From contig JBOZIK010000001.1 in NCBI GenBank assembly GCA_051453625.1, positions 227,104,039 through 227,151,403 on the forward strand: a DNA stretch of 47,365 nt, in the 5' to 3' direction. Positions 30,476-41,259 of the stretch are shown here, piece by piece. A program made the translations under genes and the position numbers. The stretch is from Welwitschia mirabilis. Lineage: Eukaryota > Gnetophyta > Gnetopsida > Welwitschiales. The notes under the pieces were generated by a model. It ran no database searches. It was not told the DNA's origin and saw only the letters and a list, made by a program, of their open reading frames with translations. Position 1 is the first letter of the stretch. Every line of letters begins with the position of its first letter.

Positions 30476-31173
30476 TAAACTATGGTTGGAACCATTAGCT
30501 AGCTGTTAAGTGGATTCTTAGATAGTTGAAGGCAACACAAAAGGATTGCTTATGCTTTGGGAATGGCGAGTTACCCATTCAAGGATTTGTGAATGCAAAT
30601 TTTGTAGCAAACTCAGATAGTAGACGCTTTTCTATTGGCTATGCATTCACGCTTGCAGGGGATGCAATTAGTTGGTTGTCTCGGTTGCAACCGTTAGTGA
30701 CTTTGTCCACCACTAAAGTGGAATTTTTGGCGCTTACTGGAGCTTGCAAGGAGATGATCTAGTTGCGAAGGCTTTTTGCTTCTCTTGGTTTAAAACAAGA
30801 CAAATATTCTGTGTTTTGTGACAATCCAAGTGTAGTACATCTTGCTAAGAATTCAGCTTTTCATGCTAGGACAAAACATATTGATATTAGATTTCATTTT
30901 GTAAGAGAAATTGTTGAATGTGCGTTGGTTAACATTCAAAAGATTCATATGAAGTTTAATGTTGCTGATTCTCTTACAAAGGTGNNNNNNNNNNNNNNNN
31001 NNNNNNNNNNNNNNNNNNNNNNNNNNNNNNNNNNNNNNNNNNNNNNNNNNNNNNNNNNNNNNNNNNNNNNNNNNNNNNNNNNNNAGTTTAATGTTGCTGA
31101 TTCTCTTACAAAGGTGGTGGCAGTGGAGAAGCATAACTTCTGTAAAGGAAAACTTGGAATTGCCATAACCTGA
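30476..31173 (+). pseudogene. Copia (Tork-like) RT end and RNase H
   Basis: 3' end of a Copia polyprotein. It begins abruptly with 'NH*LAVKWILR*LKAT' (about 30496-30540), where two TAG stops replace conserved residues. Then comes the Copia RNase H: 'GFVNANFVANSDSRRFSIGYAF', where the catalytic Asp-x-Asp is Asn-x-Asn, then 'ISWLSRLQP', 'LSTTKVEFLALT', 'FCDNPSVVHLAKNSAFHART' in two parts, and 'FNVADSLTKV'. The frame is otherwise long and clean across 30526-31173. A 100-N gap at 30985-31084 has identical 32-bp flanks, so the protein probably continues directly with 'VAVEKHNFCKGKLG'. Upstream RT and integrase are missing. Confidence 0.88.
30985..31084. other. assembly gap (100 N) with duplicated flanks
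   Basis: 30953-30984 is identical to 31085-31116 (32 bp). Collapsing the two copies and removing the N restores a continuous RNase H frame, so nothing need be missing. Confidence 1.
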
Positions 31174-31249
31174 GCAACAGGCAACAAAGGGACACTTTGA
31201 AGTAATGCATCTCTTTTTGATTGTTGGAAGGTGGATAGATTTGTTTTCA

Positions 31250-31260
31250 AGGGGAAGAAT
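31250..31260 (+). promoter_or_regulatory. polypurine tract of the Tork-like element
   Basis: AGGGGAAGAAT immediately before the LTR start at 31261. Confidence 0.65.
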
Positions 31261-31626
31261 TCTTGGAGTTAAAGTCAAAGCCTCTTTTGTATCTTCTGTT
31301 TTTCCCTTATGGTAGCACTTTGTTTGTAAAACGTATTTCTCTTATGTATTATAAAGTGAGAGTGGGCTATTTATGAAGTCAATGTACAATTAGGGTTTTT
31401 AACTTAAAGCGAGCGTATTTAAGGGAAAGGGGTCTTGAGGGAGAAGTAGGACATTCAGAACGCTGGCTATTGAGGACGACTTGTGTCCTTGAACTATTCT
31501 TCTTGATATATTAAGAGAGCTCTACATTACTTCCATGGTTTTTCCCCACGTTGGGGTTTTCTGCGTAAATTCCTGTGTGTTGTTTTGCTTCCTATTTCTG
31601 TCTTTTTTCCGCTGCTTTTCTTAACA
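31261..31626 (+). mobile_element. 3' LTR of the Tork-like Copia element
   Basis: 366 bp from TCTTGGAGTT (expected TG changed to TC) to CTTAACA. Both ends match the LTR inserted at 1664-2794. Inner landmarks are a TATA-like 'ATTATAAAGTG' near 31350, 'GCTATTGAGGACGACTTG' at 31465, TTTTTCCCCACGTTGGGG at 31540 and a pyrimidine-rich end. No target duplication can be tested because the 5' end of the element is absent. Confidence 0.8.
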
Positions 31627-32679
31627 ATCTGTGCCCTCTTGGGGAAGCCACTCTTTTTGGGTAGTCTTTATAATGACTACTAGGTTAAGAAATAAATCAA
31701 TATTAGCAGCTCAAGTGATGATGTTATTTAGTAAAAGAAACTTTGATTTATCATTAAACATGTTGGTAAATAAAGTTACTAATATAACAAACATTATATG
31801 TCGTCCTTTATTCTATAAAACATAACATTTTATTATGAAAAGGTGTAAACAATAAGGGCTTAACCAATACATAAAGACCAACAATTCTTCAATAATTAGA
31901 CACAAAACTATACTAATGGCAAATTCTATACCCTTTGGCCACCATCCCCTAGGTGCGATAGCCTCTTTTCCAAAGTGCTCTAGAAGCCTCTTTTCCCAAG
32001 TGGCACCCTAATAGGGCAATTCCAATCCTAACATTGCACTCTTTGGGCATTCCTCTGGCTAAAGATTTTTAAGGGCATTGTCACCACAACTAGCCTACCA
32101 TGTAGTTCGTGTGTCCCTTTCATCCTTAGGACTATTGTCTAATAGTATTAGTCTTTTCCTTCACAACATCACCTACTTCAAGAAGTCTTCCCCTTCCTCC
32201 TCCTTCCCCATATTTGGAGAATTTTTGTTTCGGCATTACCCTCTATTCATAACTCTTACCTTATCCTTCCATTAAAAACCCCCTTTTTCTTCCCCCTTAT
32301 AGTGAAACGTTACATTTCCTTTTCCTTTTCTTTTCATTTCTACCTAGAGTTTTACTTTTATTACCTCATGAACATAGCCTTAATTCTTCCACCCTCTTCT
32401 CATCATTGGCTCTTCACCCTCCATGCTTCTTAGGGTGTTACCACCTTAATCATGAGCGTTGCTCTTATTTCTTTGTATCTTCTTCAAAGTATTGTCTCTT
32501 CTCCTAGGTTTCCCTTCCTCTTTCCCAATCTATTTTTCTTTCCTCTTCTTCCCTCGTCTTGTACTTATCTTTCTTTTTCTTTATGACTACATCCTTTGCT
32601 TCTCCCTTCCCCTCAAATCCATAGATATACCCTTAATTTTCTTTTTAATTTCTTTTTCTCCTAGGCCTTAGTTGTGCGC
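31627..32679. other. no gene recognised; pyrimidine-rich from about 31930
   Basis: AT-rich, then C/T-rich sequence with a near-repeat AGCCTCTTTTCC (31960 and 31987). Open frames here are composition artefacts (Phe/Leu/Ser-rich). The right edge, where a Copia RNase H starts abruptly, is an insertion or deletion breakpoint near 32676. Confidence 0.5.
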
Positions 32680-32995
32680 AATAGCATCAAAATACATTTC
32701 TATAATGGAAGCCTACTAAGAAGTGTTGCCGTTGAGACAATATCTTGGGTTGTTGGTGAAGGAATAGAAGCATTATGCTTTGTTTTGTGTTAGACATAGT
32801 GGTTTTTAGTTGGCTAGAAACTTTGCTTATTATGCTAGGACAAAGCATACTGGCTTGAGGTTTGTCCATGTTTGTAAAGTGTTTGAGAATGACTATTTGT
32901 AGATTTAGAGGACTTCTACAAAAGACAATGTTACGACACTTTGACAAAGATGGTACCTATAGTGGAGCACCATCTTGCCACTTCTTTTGCTTAGA
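32680..32995 (+). pseudogene. Copia RNase H end, copy 1 of a tandem pair
   Basis: Reads 'ASKYISIMEAY', then 'LPLRQYLGLLVKE', 'RNFAYYARTKHTGLRFVHVC', and 'TSTKDNVTTL'. It aligns residue for residue with 37440-37710 (copy 2). It has many TAG/TAA stops, two of them (32900-32902 and 32906-32908) at exactly the places where copy 2 has TAG. It runs into a 1000-N gap. Confidence 0.85.
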
Positions 32996-33995
32996 NNNNN
33001 NNNNNNNNNNNNNNNNNNNNNNNNNNNNNNNNNNNNNNNNNNNNNNNNNNNNNNNNNNNNNNNNNNNNNNNNNNNNNNNNNNNNNNNNNNNNNNNNNNNN
33101 NNNNNNNNNNNNNNNNNNNNNNNNNNNNNNNNNNNNNNNNNNNNNNNNNNNNNNNNNNNNNNNNNNNNNNNNNNNNNNNNNNNNNNNNNNNNNNNNNNNN
33201 NNNNNNNNNNNNNNNNNNNNNNNNNNNNNNNNNNNNNNNNNNNNNNNNNNNNNNNNNNNNNNNNNNNNNNNNNNNNNNNNNNNNNNNNNNNNNNNNNNNN
33301 NNNNNNNNNNNNNNNNNNNNNNNNNNNNNNNNNNNNNNNNNNNNNNNNNNNNNNNNNNNNNNNNNNNNNNNNNNNNNNNNNNNNNNNNNNNNNNNNNNNN
33401 NNNNNNNNNNNNNNNNNNNNNNNNNNNNNNNNNNNNNNNNNNNNNNNNNNNNNNNNNNNNNNNNNNNNNNNNNNNNNNNNNNNNNNNNNNNNNNNNNNNN
33501 NNNNNNNNNNNNNNNNNNNNNNNNNNNNNNNNNNNNNNNNNNNNNNNNNNNNNNNNNNNNNNNNNNNNNNNNNNNNNNNNNNNNNNNNNNNNNNNNNNNN
33601 NNNNNNNNNNNNNNNNNNNNNNNNNNNNNNNNNNNNNNNNNNNNNNNNNNNNNNNNNNNNNNNNNNNNNNNNNNNNNNNNNNNNNNNNNNNNNNNNNNNN
33701 NNNNNNNNNNNNNNNNNNNNNNNNNNNNNNNNNNNNNNNNNNNNNNNNNNNNNNNNNNNNNNNNNNNNNNNNNNNNNNNNNNNNNNNNNNNNNNNNNNNN
33801 NNNNNNNNNNNNNNNNNNNNNNNNNNNNNNNNNNNNNNNNNNNNNNNNNNNNNNNNNNNNNNNNNNNNNNNNNNNNNNNNNNNNNNNNNNNNNNNNNNNN
33901 NNNNNNNNNNNNNNNNNNNNNNNNNNNNNNNNNNNNNNNNNNNNNNNNNNNNNNNNNNNNNNNNNNNNNNNNNNNNNNNNNNNNNNNNNNNNNNN
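32996..33995. other. assembly gap (1000 N, probably nominal)
   Basis: Comparison with copy 2 (37732-37785) shows that only about 50 bp of element sequence should lie here. The round size suggests a placeholder, unless something is inserted. Confidence 1.
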
Positions 33996-34050
33996 TAGAT
34001 TGGTTTTCTATTGTATGTTACTTGAAAGGTAAGAGGTTTGCCTTCATATG
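33996..34050 (+). mobile_element. 3' internal end and polypurine tract of Copia copy 1
   Basis: Ends AGAGGTTTGCCTTCATATGG then GAGAT, matching 37815-37840 before the other LTR (AAGTGGGAGAT). It is directly followed by the LTR at 34051. Confidence 0.75.
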
Positions 34051-34390
34051 GGAGATTGCTAGTTATTATGAAGCCAAATCTAATATTTTTCCTTTTATGT
34101 TCAAAGTGACATTATGTTGAAAACATTAGAAGGAAACAGAAAACGGGTTTATGGGGTCTATGCCATTTGAAGGTTTTATATCGAAGCCTAATGCTAGAAA
34201 AAGGAGGGCAAGGGTTCCTTGTGAGGGTGTGGTTGTGGTTGGAGTCATTTAAGTTCTTGCTTGTGGGCCATGGCTTGAGCTAGAGGAACAATGCTATGTT
34301 GGATGAGGAAGTAGGTTGAAAAGGTGCCAAACCTCATTAAATGTTTGATTCTTGTGTGTTTTCTTTTTTGCATTTTGGTTTGTCTGCACA
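34051..34390 (+). mobile_element. shared LTR of the Copia tandem pair
   Basis: Starts TGCTAGTTATTATGAAGCC (34051) and ends TTGTCTGCACA (34390). It matches the LTR at 37841-38416 (TGTTAGTTATTATGAAGTC ... CACAACA), with shared blocks GGTTGTGGTTGGAG and GTGGCTTGAGCTAGA. It is about 236 bp shorter through internal deletions or insertions. It has a PPT on its left and gag/pol on its right, so it serves as 3' LTR of copy 1 and 5' LTR of copy 2. Confidence 0.8.
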
Positions 34391-37300
34391 AGTTAATTTT
34401 CTTGTTCCCCCATCATTAATTTTCTAGTGATACAAGGTGATGGATCGGTCGGTTGAAGTAGAATTTTGAGATAATTGGAAAAACTTGATGGAAGATCTTC
34501 TTTAATCACTAGACTATGACATTGTTTTGCAATCAAGAGGATGAAGCTCTTGCTATCAGGAGGGTGCGTTCTTATAACAGAGACAAAGGACATGAACAAA
34601 GCCGAAGTGGAGGAGCTTCTTAAGGCAGGAACTTGGAGTGTTGGTTCTGTATGAAAAAGGGTCATGTGAAGAATGACTATTATGTCTTTAAGAGGCAAAA
34701 GGAGAAGGATGCAGTAGGAAAGAAGCCAAAAGAACTTGGCAACTCAAACTAACTAGATGGTGATGCAAGTTTGACATCTATTTGCCTAGTTTCAATGGCA
34801 AATGTGACCCAGGATTCAGAAAACGCTTGGATATTCGATAGCGGTGCTTCCTTTTGTATTTGTCCAAATCATAAAGGTCTCAATTCCTATGAAGCATGTT
34901 CATATAGGGTAGTTCATGTTGCAAGTAGCAAGGAGTTCTAAATTTGTGGTGTTGGCACTATTGTGTTGAAACAATAGGATGGGCAACAAATAATGGTAAG
35001 GAATGTTAGGCATGTTACGAAAATCACTAGGAATCTACTATTTGTTGGGTAGTTTGATGAGTTGGGTTGCGTAGCTTTCATTTGCTGATGGCACATGGAA
35101 GATTAACAAGGGTTCTATGATGGTTCTAAAAGGAACCAGGGAGGGTTCCATGCATATTCTGCATCCTACTGCTAGTTTGAGATAGGAAGAGATTGCTTCT
35201 ACAACTTTTGACTTTTGTAAGGATTCTGAATTTGAAAAGTCACATAGAATCAATTTCCAAAAAAAAAACGACCAACTTAGAAGTTGTAATAAATTAAAAC
35301 TTATCTACTCTAATGTTATTGGCCTTATTAATCCTTGTTCTCTTGCTGATTTGCAAGATGTAGTCATATTTATTGATTGTTTTAATCGTAGAATTTGGAT
35401 ATGTCCTATGAAATCAGAGGACATGGTTTTCAAGCAGTTTGTTGTGCAATTAGAAACTCAAAAAAGCCTCAAAGTTAATAAGCTTCTCAGAAATAAGGGA
35501 GGTGAAGATACCTCATGTGCCTTATTTGATTTTTGCAAGCAAAAGGGGATTATACATACGCATTCTGCTCTTGAAATCTGCCATATAGGATGGAGTGAAT
35601 AAAAACTTGTTAGATGATGCTAGAAGCATAGCCAAAGGAGCAAGTCTTCCCAAACTGTTTTGGGTTGAAGCAGTCAATACTATTACATATCTTATTAATA
35701 GGTCACTTCATTCAACTTTGGATGGTCAAATTGTAGAAATTTTATGGAGAGAAGGAAATCTCCTATCAACAGTTGAGATTCTTTAGCTGTGAAGCTTATG
35801 CATATGAAGAAAAATTTCACGAGCCCAAGTTGCATGACAAGGCATATAGATTAGGGTGACCTTGTAAATAGGTACCTAGATCTATATATGTGATGTACAG
35901 AGAAGGTTCTCTATTTTATCTCAAACAGGTTAAAGCTCAGTGTGGAAAGATGCCTAATCTTGACTTCCCTTAGAAAGAGTCTACCAAAGAGTTTGCTCAT
36001 GATGATGATGATGAAAATGAGGAACAATAATATATTTTTGGCACTAAAGACATTCCTGAAGGTGAACAAGAAGATAATAGGAATGCAAAACAGGAAGAGC
36101 AAGAAGTCGAACATGAAGAAGATGGTTCATATGATTCTCCTCCATATTGGTTGAGGAGGTCCACTTGTGTAACAAAGCAATCCAACATCTATTCTGCTTT
36201 TTTTAAACTATGTTTTCCTAATTAAGGGAGGAGAATTATAAACTATTTTAGAAGGAATGTCATATAGTGATTGGAAGCAGTAGGAGGCTGCAATGTATGA
36301 TGAGTGGAAATCACTCATGGCTAATCACACATAGGAACTAGTGTGGCTACCAAAGGGTAAGATAGCACTGGACAATGGATGGCTCTTTTGGCTAAAAAAC
36401 GTTTTGCATGGCCTTACTAGATATAAGACAAGACTTGTGGCAAAGGGCTTCAGATAGAAACCAAATATAGATTTTACTGAAATATTTTCCCTAGTTGTTA
36501 AGCAATCTTCTATTAGAATTGCTTTATCTCTGATTGCTTGTTTACATCTAGAACTAGAGTAGGCAGATGTTAAAACTACCTTCTTGCATGGGGATTTGGA
36601 ACAAGAAATTTATATTGTTCAACTAAAAGGTTTTGTTCATCCCAAGAATCCTAATTTCATATGTAGGCTAAGAAAAAGTTTGTATGGTCTTAAATAATCC
36701 CCTAGGTTTATTTATGAAAATGCAGCAATACATCAAATGCAAAATCGGCCATTATGTTTTCTTCTCCAAGCAAGTAGGAGGTAAGTTGGGGATGCTATAA
36801 ATGTATGTTGATGATATGCTTGTAGTAGCACATGATAAGGGTAAATCAAACACATGAAACATGAAAGGGTAAGCATTTTCAAATGGACTTGTGGCTAGCT
36901 AAGGGAATTCTTTGGATGGAGATAATTAGGAATAGAACCAATAAACTGTTGTGGCTCAGCCAGGAGTATTATATCTCCAAGGTGTTTTCAGTGTTTTATT
37001 ATAACAAATGCTCATATAGTCATTACTCCATTGGCATCTCACTTTAAATTGAACAAGAATGATCACCCTCAATCTTTGGAGAATAAGAAGCGGATTGAAT
37101 CAATCCAATACAAATCAATACTTGGACCATTGATGTATGTCATGGGTTGCACACAACTAGACATTGCTTATGTGATTAGAGTGGTTAGTAGGTTTACAAG
37201 TAATCCTGGTTGGACTCATTGGCTAGCAATTAGGTGGACCCTCTCGTACTTGAAATGTACTCAGTCTCACATGTGGTTGTTTAGAGGAGGAAGCCTCCAA

Positions 37301-37829
37301 GCGACAAGATATGTTGATGCCGATTTTGTGGTGAATGTGGACACGAGGTATTCCACTACAAGGTATGTTTTCACTGTTGGTGGAGGTGTCGCTAGTTGAT
37401 TGTCACAGCTTCAATCCATAGTACTATGTCGACAATAGAATTAGAATGCATAGCTTTAACAGAAGCCTACAAAGAAATGTCGTAGCTAAAACAATTTCTT
37501 GGTTTGTTGGAGAAGAAATCAACGCATTATACTCTATTTTGTGATAGTCAAAGTGCTCTTCACGTGGCTATAAACTTTGCTTATCATGCTAAAACTAAGG
37601 ATATTGACTTGAGGTTCCACTATGTTTGTGAAGTGATTGAGAATGGCTATGTGTAGATCTAGAAGATTCCTACAAAGAACGATGTTGTTGACACTTTGAT
37701 GGAAGCACCCGATTTGCACTCTTCTTTGGAAGTGTAGCTTCATGACATGAACCTTGTTTATAACCAACATAACTCTTTATATTGTTTTTTTTGGTTGTAT
37801 GTTGACTGAAAGATCAGAGGTTTGCCTTC
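34391..37829 (+). pseudogene. Copia gag-pol pseudogene, copy 2 of the tandem pair
   Basis: Order gag-PR-IN-RT-RNaseH, which defines Copia. The gag is short: the start is largely deleted and the PBS is not clear. A zinc knuckle CWFCMKKGHVKNDY (about 34632-34673) has lost its last Cys. Protease 'WIFDSGAS' has Asp at 34837-34839. The integrase (about 35300-35780) has 'FIDCFNRRIWICP' and 'LPKLFWVEAVNT'. The RT (about 36290-36900) has 'YKTRLVAKGF', 'ADVKTTFLHGDLEQEIY' and an intact YVDD (36804-36815). RNase H (37031-37710) has 'LDIAYVIRVVSRF', 'YVDADFVVNVD', 'LFCDSQSALHVA'. Many stops, mostly TAG where Gln (CAG) is expected (for example 'GFR*KPN', 'LELE*ADV', 'HT*ELVW'), plus frameshifts. Confidence 0.9.
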
Positions 37830-37840
37830 AAGTGGGAGAT
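37830..37840 (+). promoter_or_regulatory. polypurine tract of Copia copy 2
   Basis: AAGTGGGAGAT just before the LTR start TGTTAG, a classic Copia PPT. Confidence 0.85.
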
Positions 37841-38416
37841 TGTTAGTTATTATGAAGTCAAATGTTATATTTTTCCCTATTATGTTAAAGTGACCTTATG
37901 CTGTTAAGCTTAAAGAAAAAAAGAAGAGTTAAAAATAAAAGAAAAAGAAAAGAAAAAAGGGTGAGCATTTTTTTCGTTTGGAGGAGTGTTTTAAGGTGGG
38001 TTGGAGGAGGTGGTTGTTAGGGGGTGTACGAGAGGGGATTGTGTGGATGGGATGGTTGTGGTGCCCAATTGATGTATATGAAATGACTCTTAATACAAGA
38101 GTCCTTGTCGAGGATTCTTAGAATATAGTGATTTGCATGCACGTATATATAGAGCCTAGCATCGACTTGGGTTTTGTAGAGGGAACATGTCCTTGTGAGT
38201 GGTTGTGGTTGGAGACATTTGCATTCTCGCTTTGTGGGTTGTGGCTTGAGCTAGAAGAGTGACTTGTGTTCTCCTTGTGGTTGGTGGTTTTGCAATGGTT
38301 CTAAAGCTAACAGAGCTCTATGTTGGTTTGAGGAAGTATGGTAAAACGGATGTGAACCTCATTAAATTGTTTGTTTGTTCATTTTTGTTTTTGCTTTCTT
38401 TGCTTGTTTCACAACA
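37841..38416 (+). mobile_element. 3' LTR of Copia copy 2
   Basis: 576 bp, TGTTAGTTATTATG to GTTTCACAACA. It contains a TATA-like run GTATATATAG (near 38144) preceded by an A/T-poor stretch. Homologous to 34051-34390 but longer. Confidence 0.8.
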
Positions 38417-39526
38417 TTAATCCCCATCTCCTAGTTATTCTGCTCACTTTTCCCATGAACCTTGTTCCTTTGTTTCCCCATTGTCTGTACTTTTTTGCTT
38501 TCTTTTCTCCTTTTTATATTTTGCCCTTTATCTCTTTGCAGTTCTTAGATCCTTTTGACCACTTTCTAGGAATGCATTCCCTTAATTGCATTACCTGTTG
38601 CTTCTATGGTTTGTCTTTACCTAGAGCATGACACCAACTTGGGGAAGTTCCAAACTAGTGATCATAGCTATAAATTGCAACTTGCTGCTTTTCTTAGCTT
38701 GTTTTGCTTTGCTCTACTACCAAAGTTTCGTATTAGTAGAGCTCTTTGTTTTGGAAGAGATCTCCTTATTGATCTGCCAATGTTTTTGGTAGTGTTTTTA
38801 TTTGTATGCTCTCCATCAGCTCGTGTTTGGTAAGTCCTCTTATCTCCTCTCACGCTCTCTGTATCTACACCTTCCTTTGCCATCTATAAGTTAGAAGTTT
38901 GATGCTTTGGTAAACAAAATGTTAACTTAGTGTATACTTTATGGTTAAAAACTCAACACTTTCTAATTGGATACACCTTTTAAGTGCTAGCCATCATTCA
39001 ATACATCCTCGTGGTTTCAAAGCGAAAACATTCACTAGGAGTGGAAGACTCCTTTGGCAGCATAGCTCCACCATTATTCAAACCATAATATTTCTCTTCT
39101 CTAGCTTTTGGTTTGTGGCCTTTTCAAGAAACTCTCTATATCCATGTCTTGCAACTATTGCATCCTTTGCTGAGGCCAGCAAGTATTTCCCTTGTCTCGT
39201 TTTCTATCCTCAACATAACATTCCAAAAGGGGATCACCTAGATACTCTAGTCACATCTCTTGTGTTCTATTGAAAACACCTTTGTGCCATATGCAGAAAG
39301 GGGAGCATCGTCTTTCTTAGAAGATTTTAGAATGTTACTAGTGGCCCTCAAAAACAAGTTTAGTTCAAACCCCTCGCTAAGAAATATTTATTTTAACCTT
39401 TCCAAATTCAAAAAAGGAAATTGCATCAACACATAGGAAAATTGTAGAGATGATGGGTTTCAATGATGAACGAAGAACTGGTTTCAGCACATTGTTTCTT
39501 GCAGAAATTTAGAAGCTGTGCCAGAT
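38417..39526. other. no gene recognised
   Basis: Mixed sequence with a C/T-rich part (38417-38560). No domain, splice structure or repeat identified. Open frames at 38371-38631 and 38941-39273 lack any family signature. Confidence 0.5.
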
Positions 39527-39780
39527 GGGACGTCCGCCCTGATAACTGGGACGTCCGAGCTGAACGCAGTCCAAATATATGGGGACGTCCGCCCTGATAA
39601 CTGNNNNNNNNNNNNNNNNNNNNNNNNNNNNNNNNNNNNNNNNNNNNNNNNNNNNNNNNNNNNNNNNNNNNNNNNNNNNNNNNNNNNNNNNNNNNNNNNN
39701 NNNAGTTTCTGATTAGAGTTTATAGTAAAGAGAAATTACCCTATTCACCCCCCCCCCCAGGGTGCTTATTTGGTCCTAAC
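39527..39780 (+). mobile_element. SIRE-type Copia LTR scrap with GGGACGTCCG words
   Basis: The words GGGACGTCCGCCCTGATAAC (39527 and 39582) and GGGACGTCCGAGCTGA (39548) lead into a 100-N gap. After it come 'TACCCTATTCACC' with a long C run and 'AGGGTGCTTATTTGGTCCTAACA' in two parts (ending 39780), an LTR end of the SIRE kind. The left start is not visible. The C run at 39749-39759 is a likely sequencing weak spot. Confidence 0.65.
39604..39703. other. assembly gap (100 N) in a word array
   Basis: The 22 bp before the gap (39582-39603) are an exact copy of 39527-39548. The assembly probably stopped inside a longer tandem array. Confidence 1.
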
Positions 39781-40022
39781 AAAAATCAATTGTATTTGTA
39801 GGCTTATCTAAAGTGTAATAAGATCTGCTATGATTGTGTTGCCACTTGGTCATACAATGCTATAGGTAACGTACATGCTTACTAATTCTATACTCACAAT
39901 TATAAATCACTTATGGAACTCTCTTATTAATATCATAGTTTATGTTCAGCTTACACACTTTTGCCAACAGACTCAAGTCACTTATCGTACTCAAACATAT
40001 AACTAAATCAAGACACTATAGA
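39781..40022. other. no gene recognised
   Basis: AT-rich; nothing identified. Confidence 0.5.
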
Positions 40023-41259
40023 TGTAACACCTGACTTTAATTACCCTAATTAAGCATAATATCTTTTAAAAGATTACTAACTAACATGCACAACGGAACG
40101 TACAATAAATTCCTACTTAAACCCTATTAGAACATTATAAGATTTTAATGACATAATTGCTGCTTAATTATAGACCCTTTTGGTTTGCATACAATAATGA
40201 CGTCAAAATTGTGTCCTATATTTATTCCTAACTTTTGTTTTTGTCACACATAGATATCTCATATAAAGTTGATGAGATGTTAACTTATTTTATCACATAA
40301 AATGGATAGGTTTCACTGTTTCAAGATAGTGCCTAATGAATATAATAGGAGATTGCAACTCCCATTAATGGCATTCCAACTCGATATCTGGCTACCCTCT
40401 AGACGTGAGTTAATTCTATTTCAGATTCTAGACTATATAACATGGTTGGGCTCAACTCCATAGGCTTAGACTTTACCTCGATATACCCCCAATAAAAGTG
40501 ATAGGAGGTGCGTGAGGTAGGTGCATGCTTATAAATGACCTCTCTTTCCTTGAAGCATCTCAAGAAAGTGCAACATGATCCTTTGATACTAAGGGCTCGA
40601 GATATTAAGTCGGAGTAAGTCCATGCATGGGTAAGGCAGGAGAGTGGTAATCAAGTCTACTTCCAAAAGGGTTTATAAACAAAACTACAATGTAACTGAC
40701 CATAGTGATGAAATTTAAGTACGGAAATGAATAATTATTGAGATTATTTTGGTTTAGTTGAATAAATACACCACACAAATGTAAGCATATAATTATGTGG
40801 ATATTTAGTGGATTGGGTACCTAGTAAAAATAATTCTAATCATCATTTGGTTTATTTTATTAAAATAATCATACAAAAGAAAAATAGAGTATATAAACAT
40901 CATTTTGATTTTACATAAAAGGACAATCATACATTTTTAAAGCACAGTGAAAATAAATGAAAGAAAACATCCCTTTATTTTTCTCCAATACAATAATTCT
41001 TTTCAAATAAGGCATATTAATACATCTAAGTTCGATTATAGAAACATGCTCCATTTATGGGATTGAGCCAACTTTTAAACCCCTTTTATAAATTTTAAGT
41101 ATCTATATCAAAATAAAATAAAGTAAAATATATGTATATTTTATCAAAATAAAGCATTAATAAATCTACGTGATTGGGCTACACATCTTCAGAATTATTA
41201 AGTAGACAACCGTAACATTTATGCTTGAAATGTAAGAATAAGGGCTTAAATATTAATAA

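Noticed and set aside
34391-34460. PBS directly after the shared Copia LTR
   Set aside because: The nearest match (TGATACAAGG near 34427) is too poor and too far from the LTR end to call.
38371-39273. Plus-strand open frames after the Copia 3' LTR
   Set aside because: Phe/Leu-rich or mixed without domain; partly within the LTR end.
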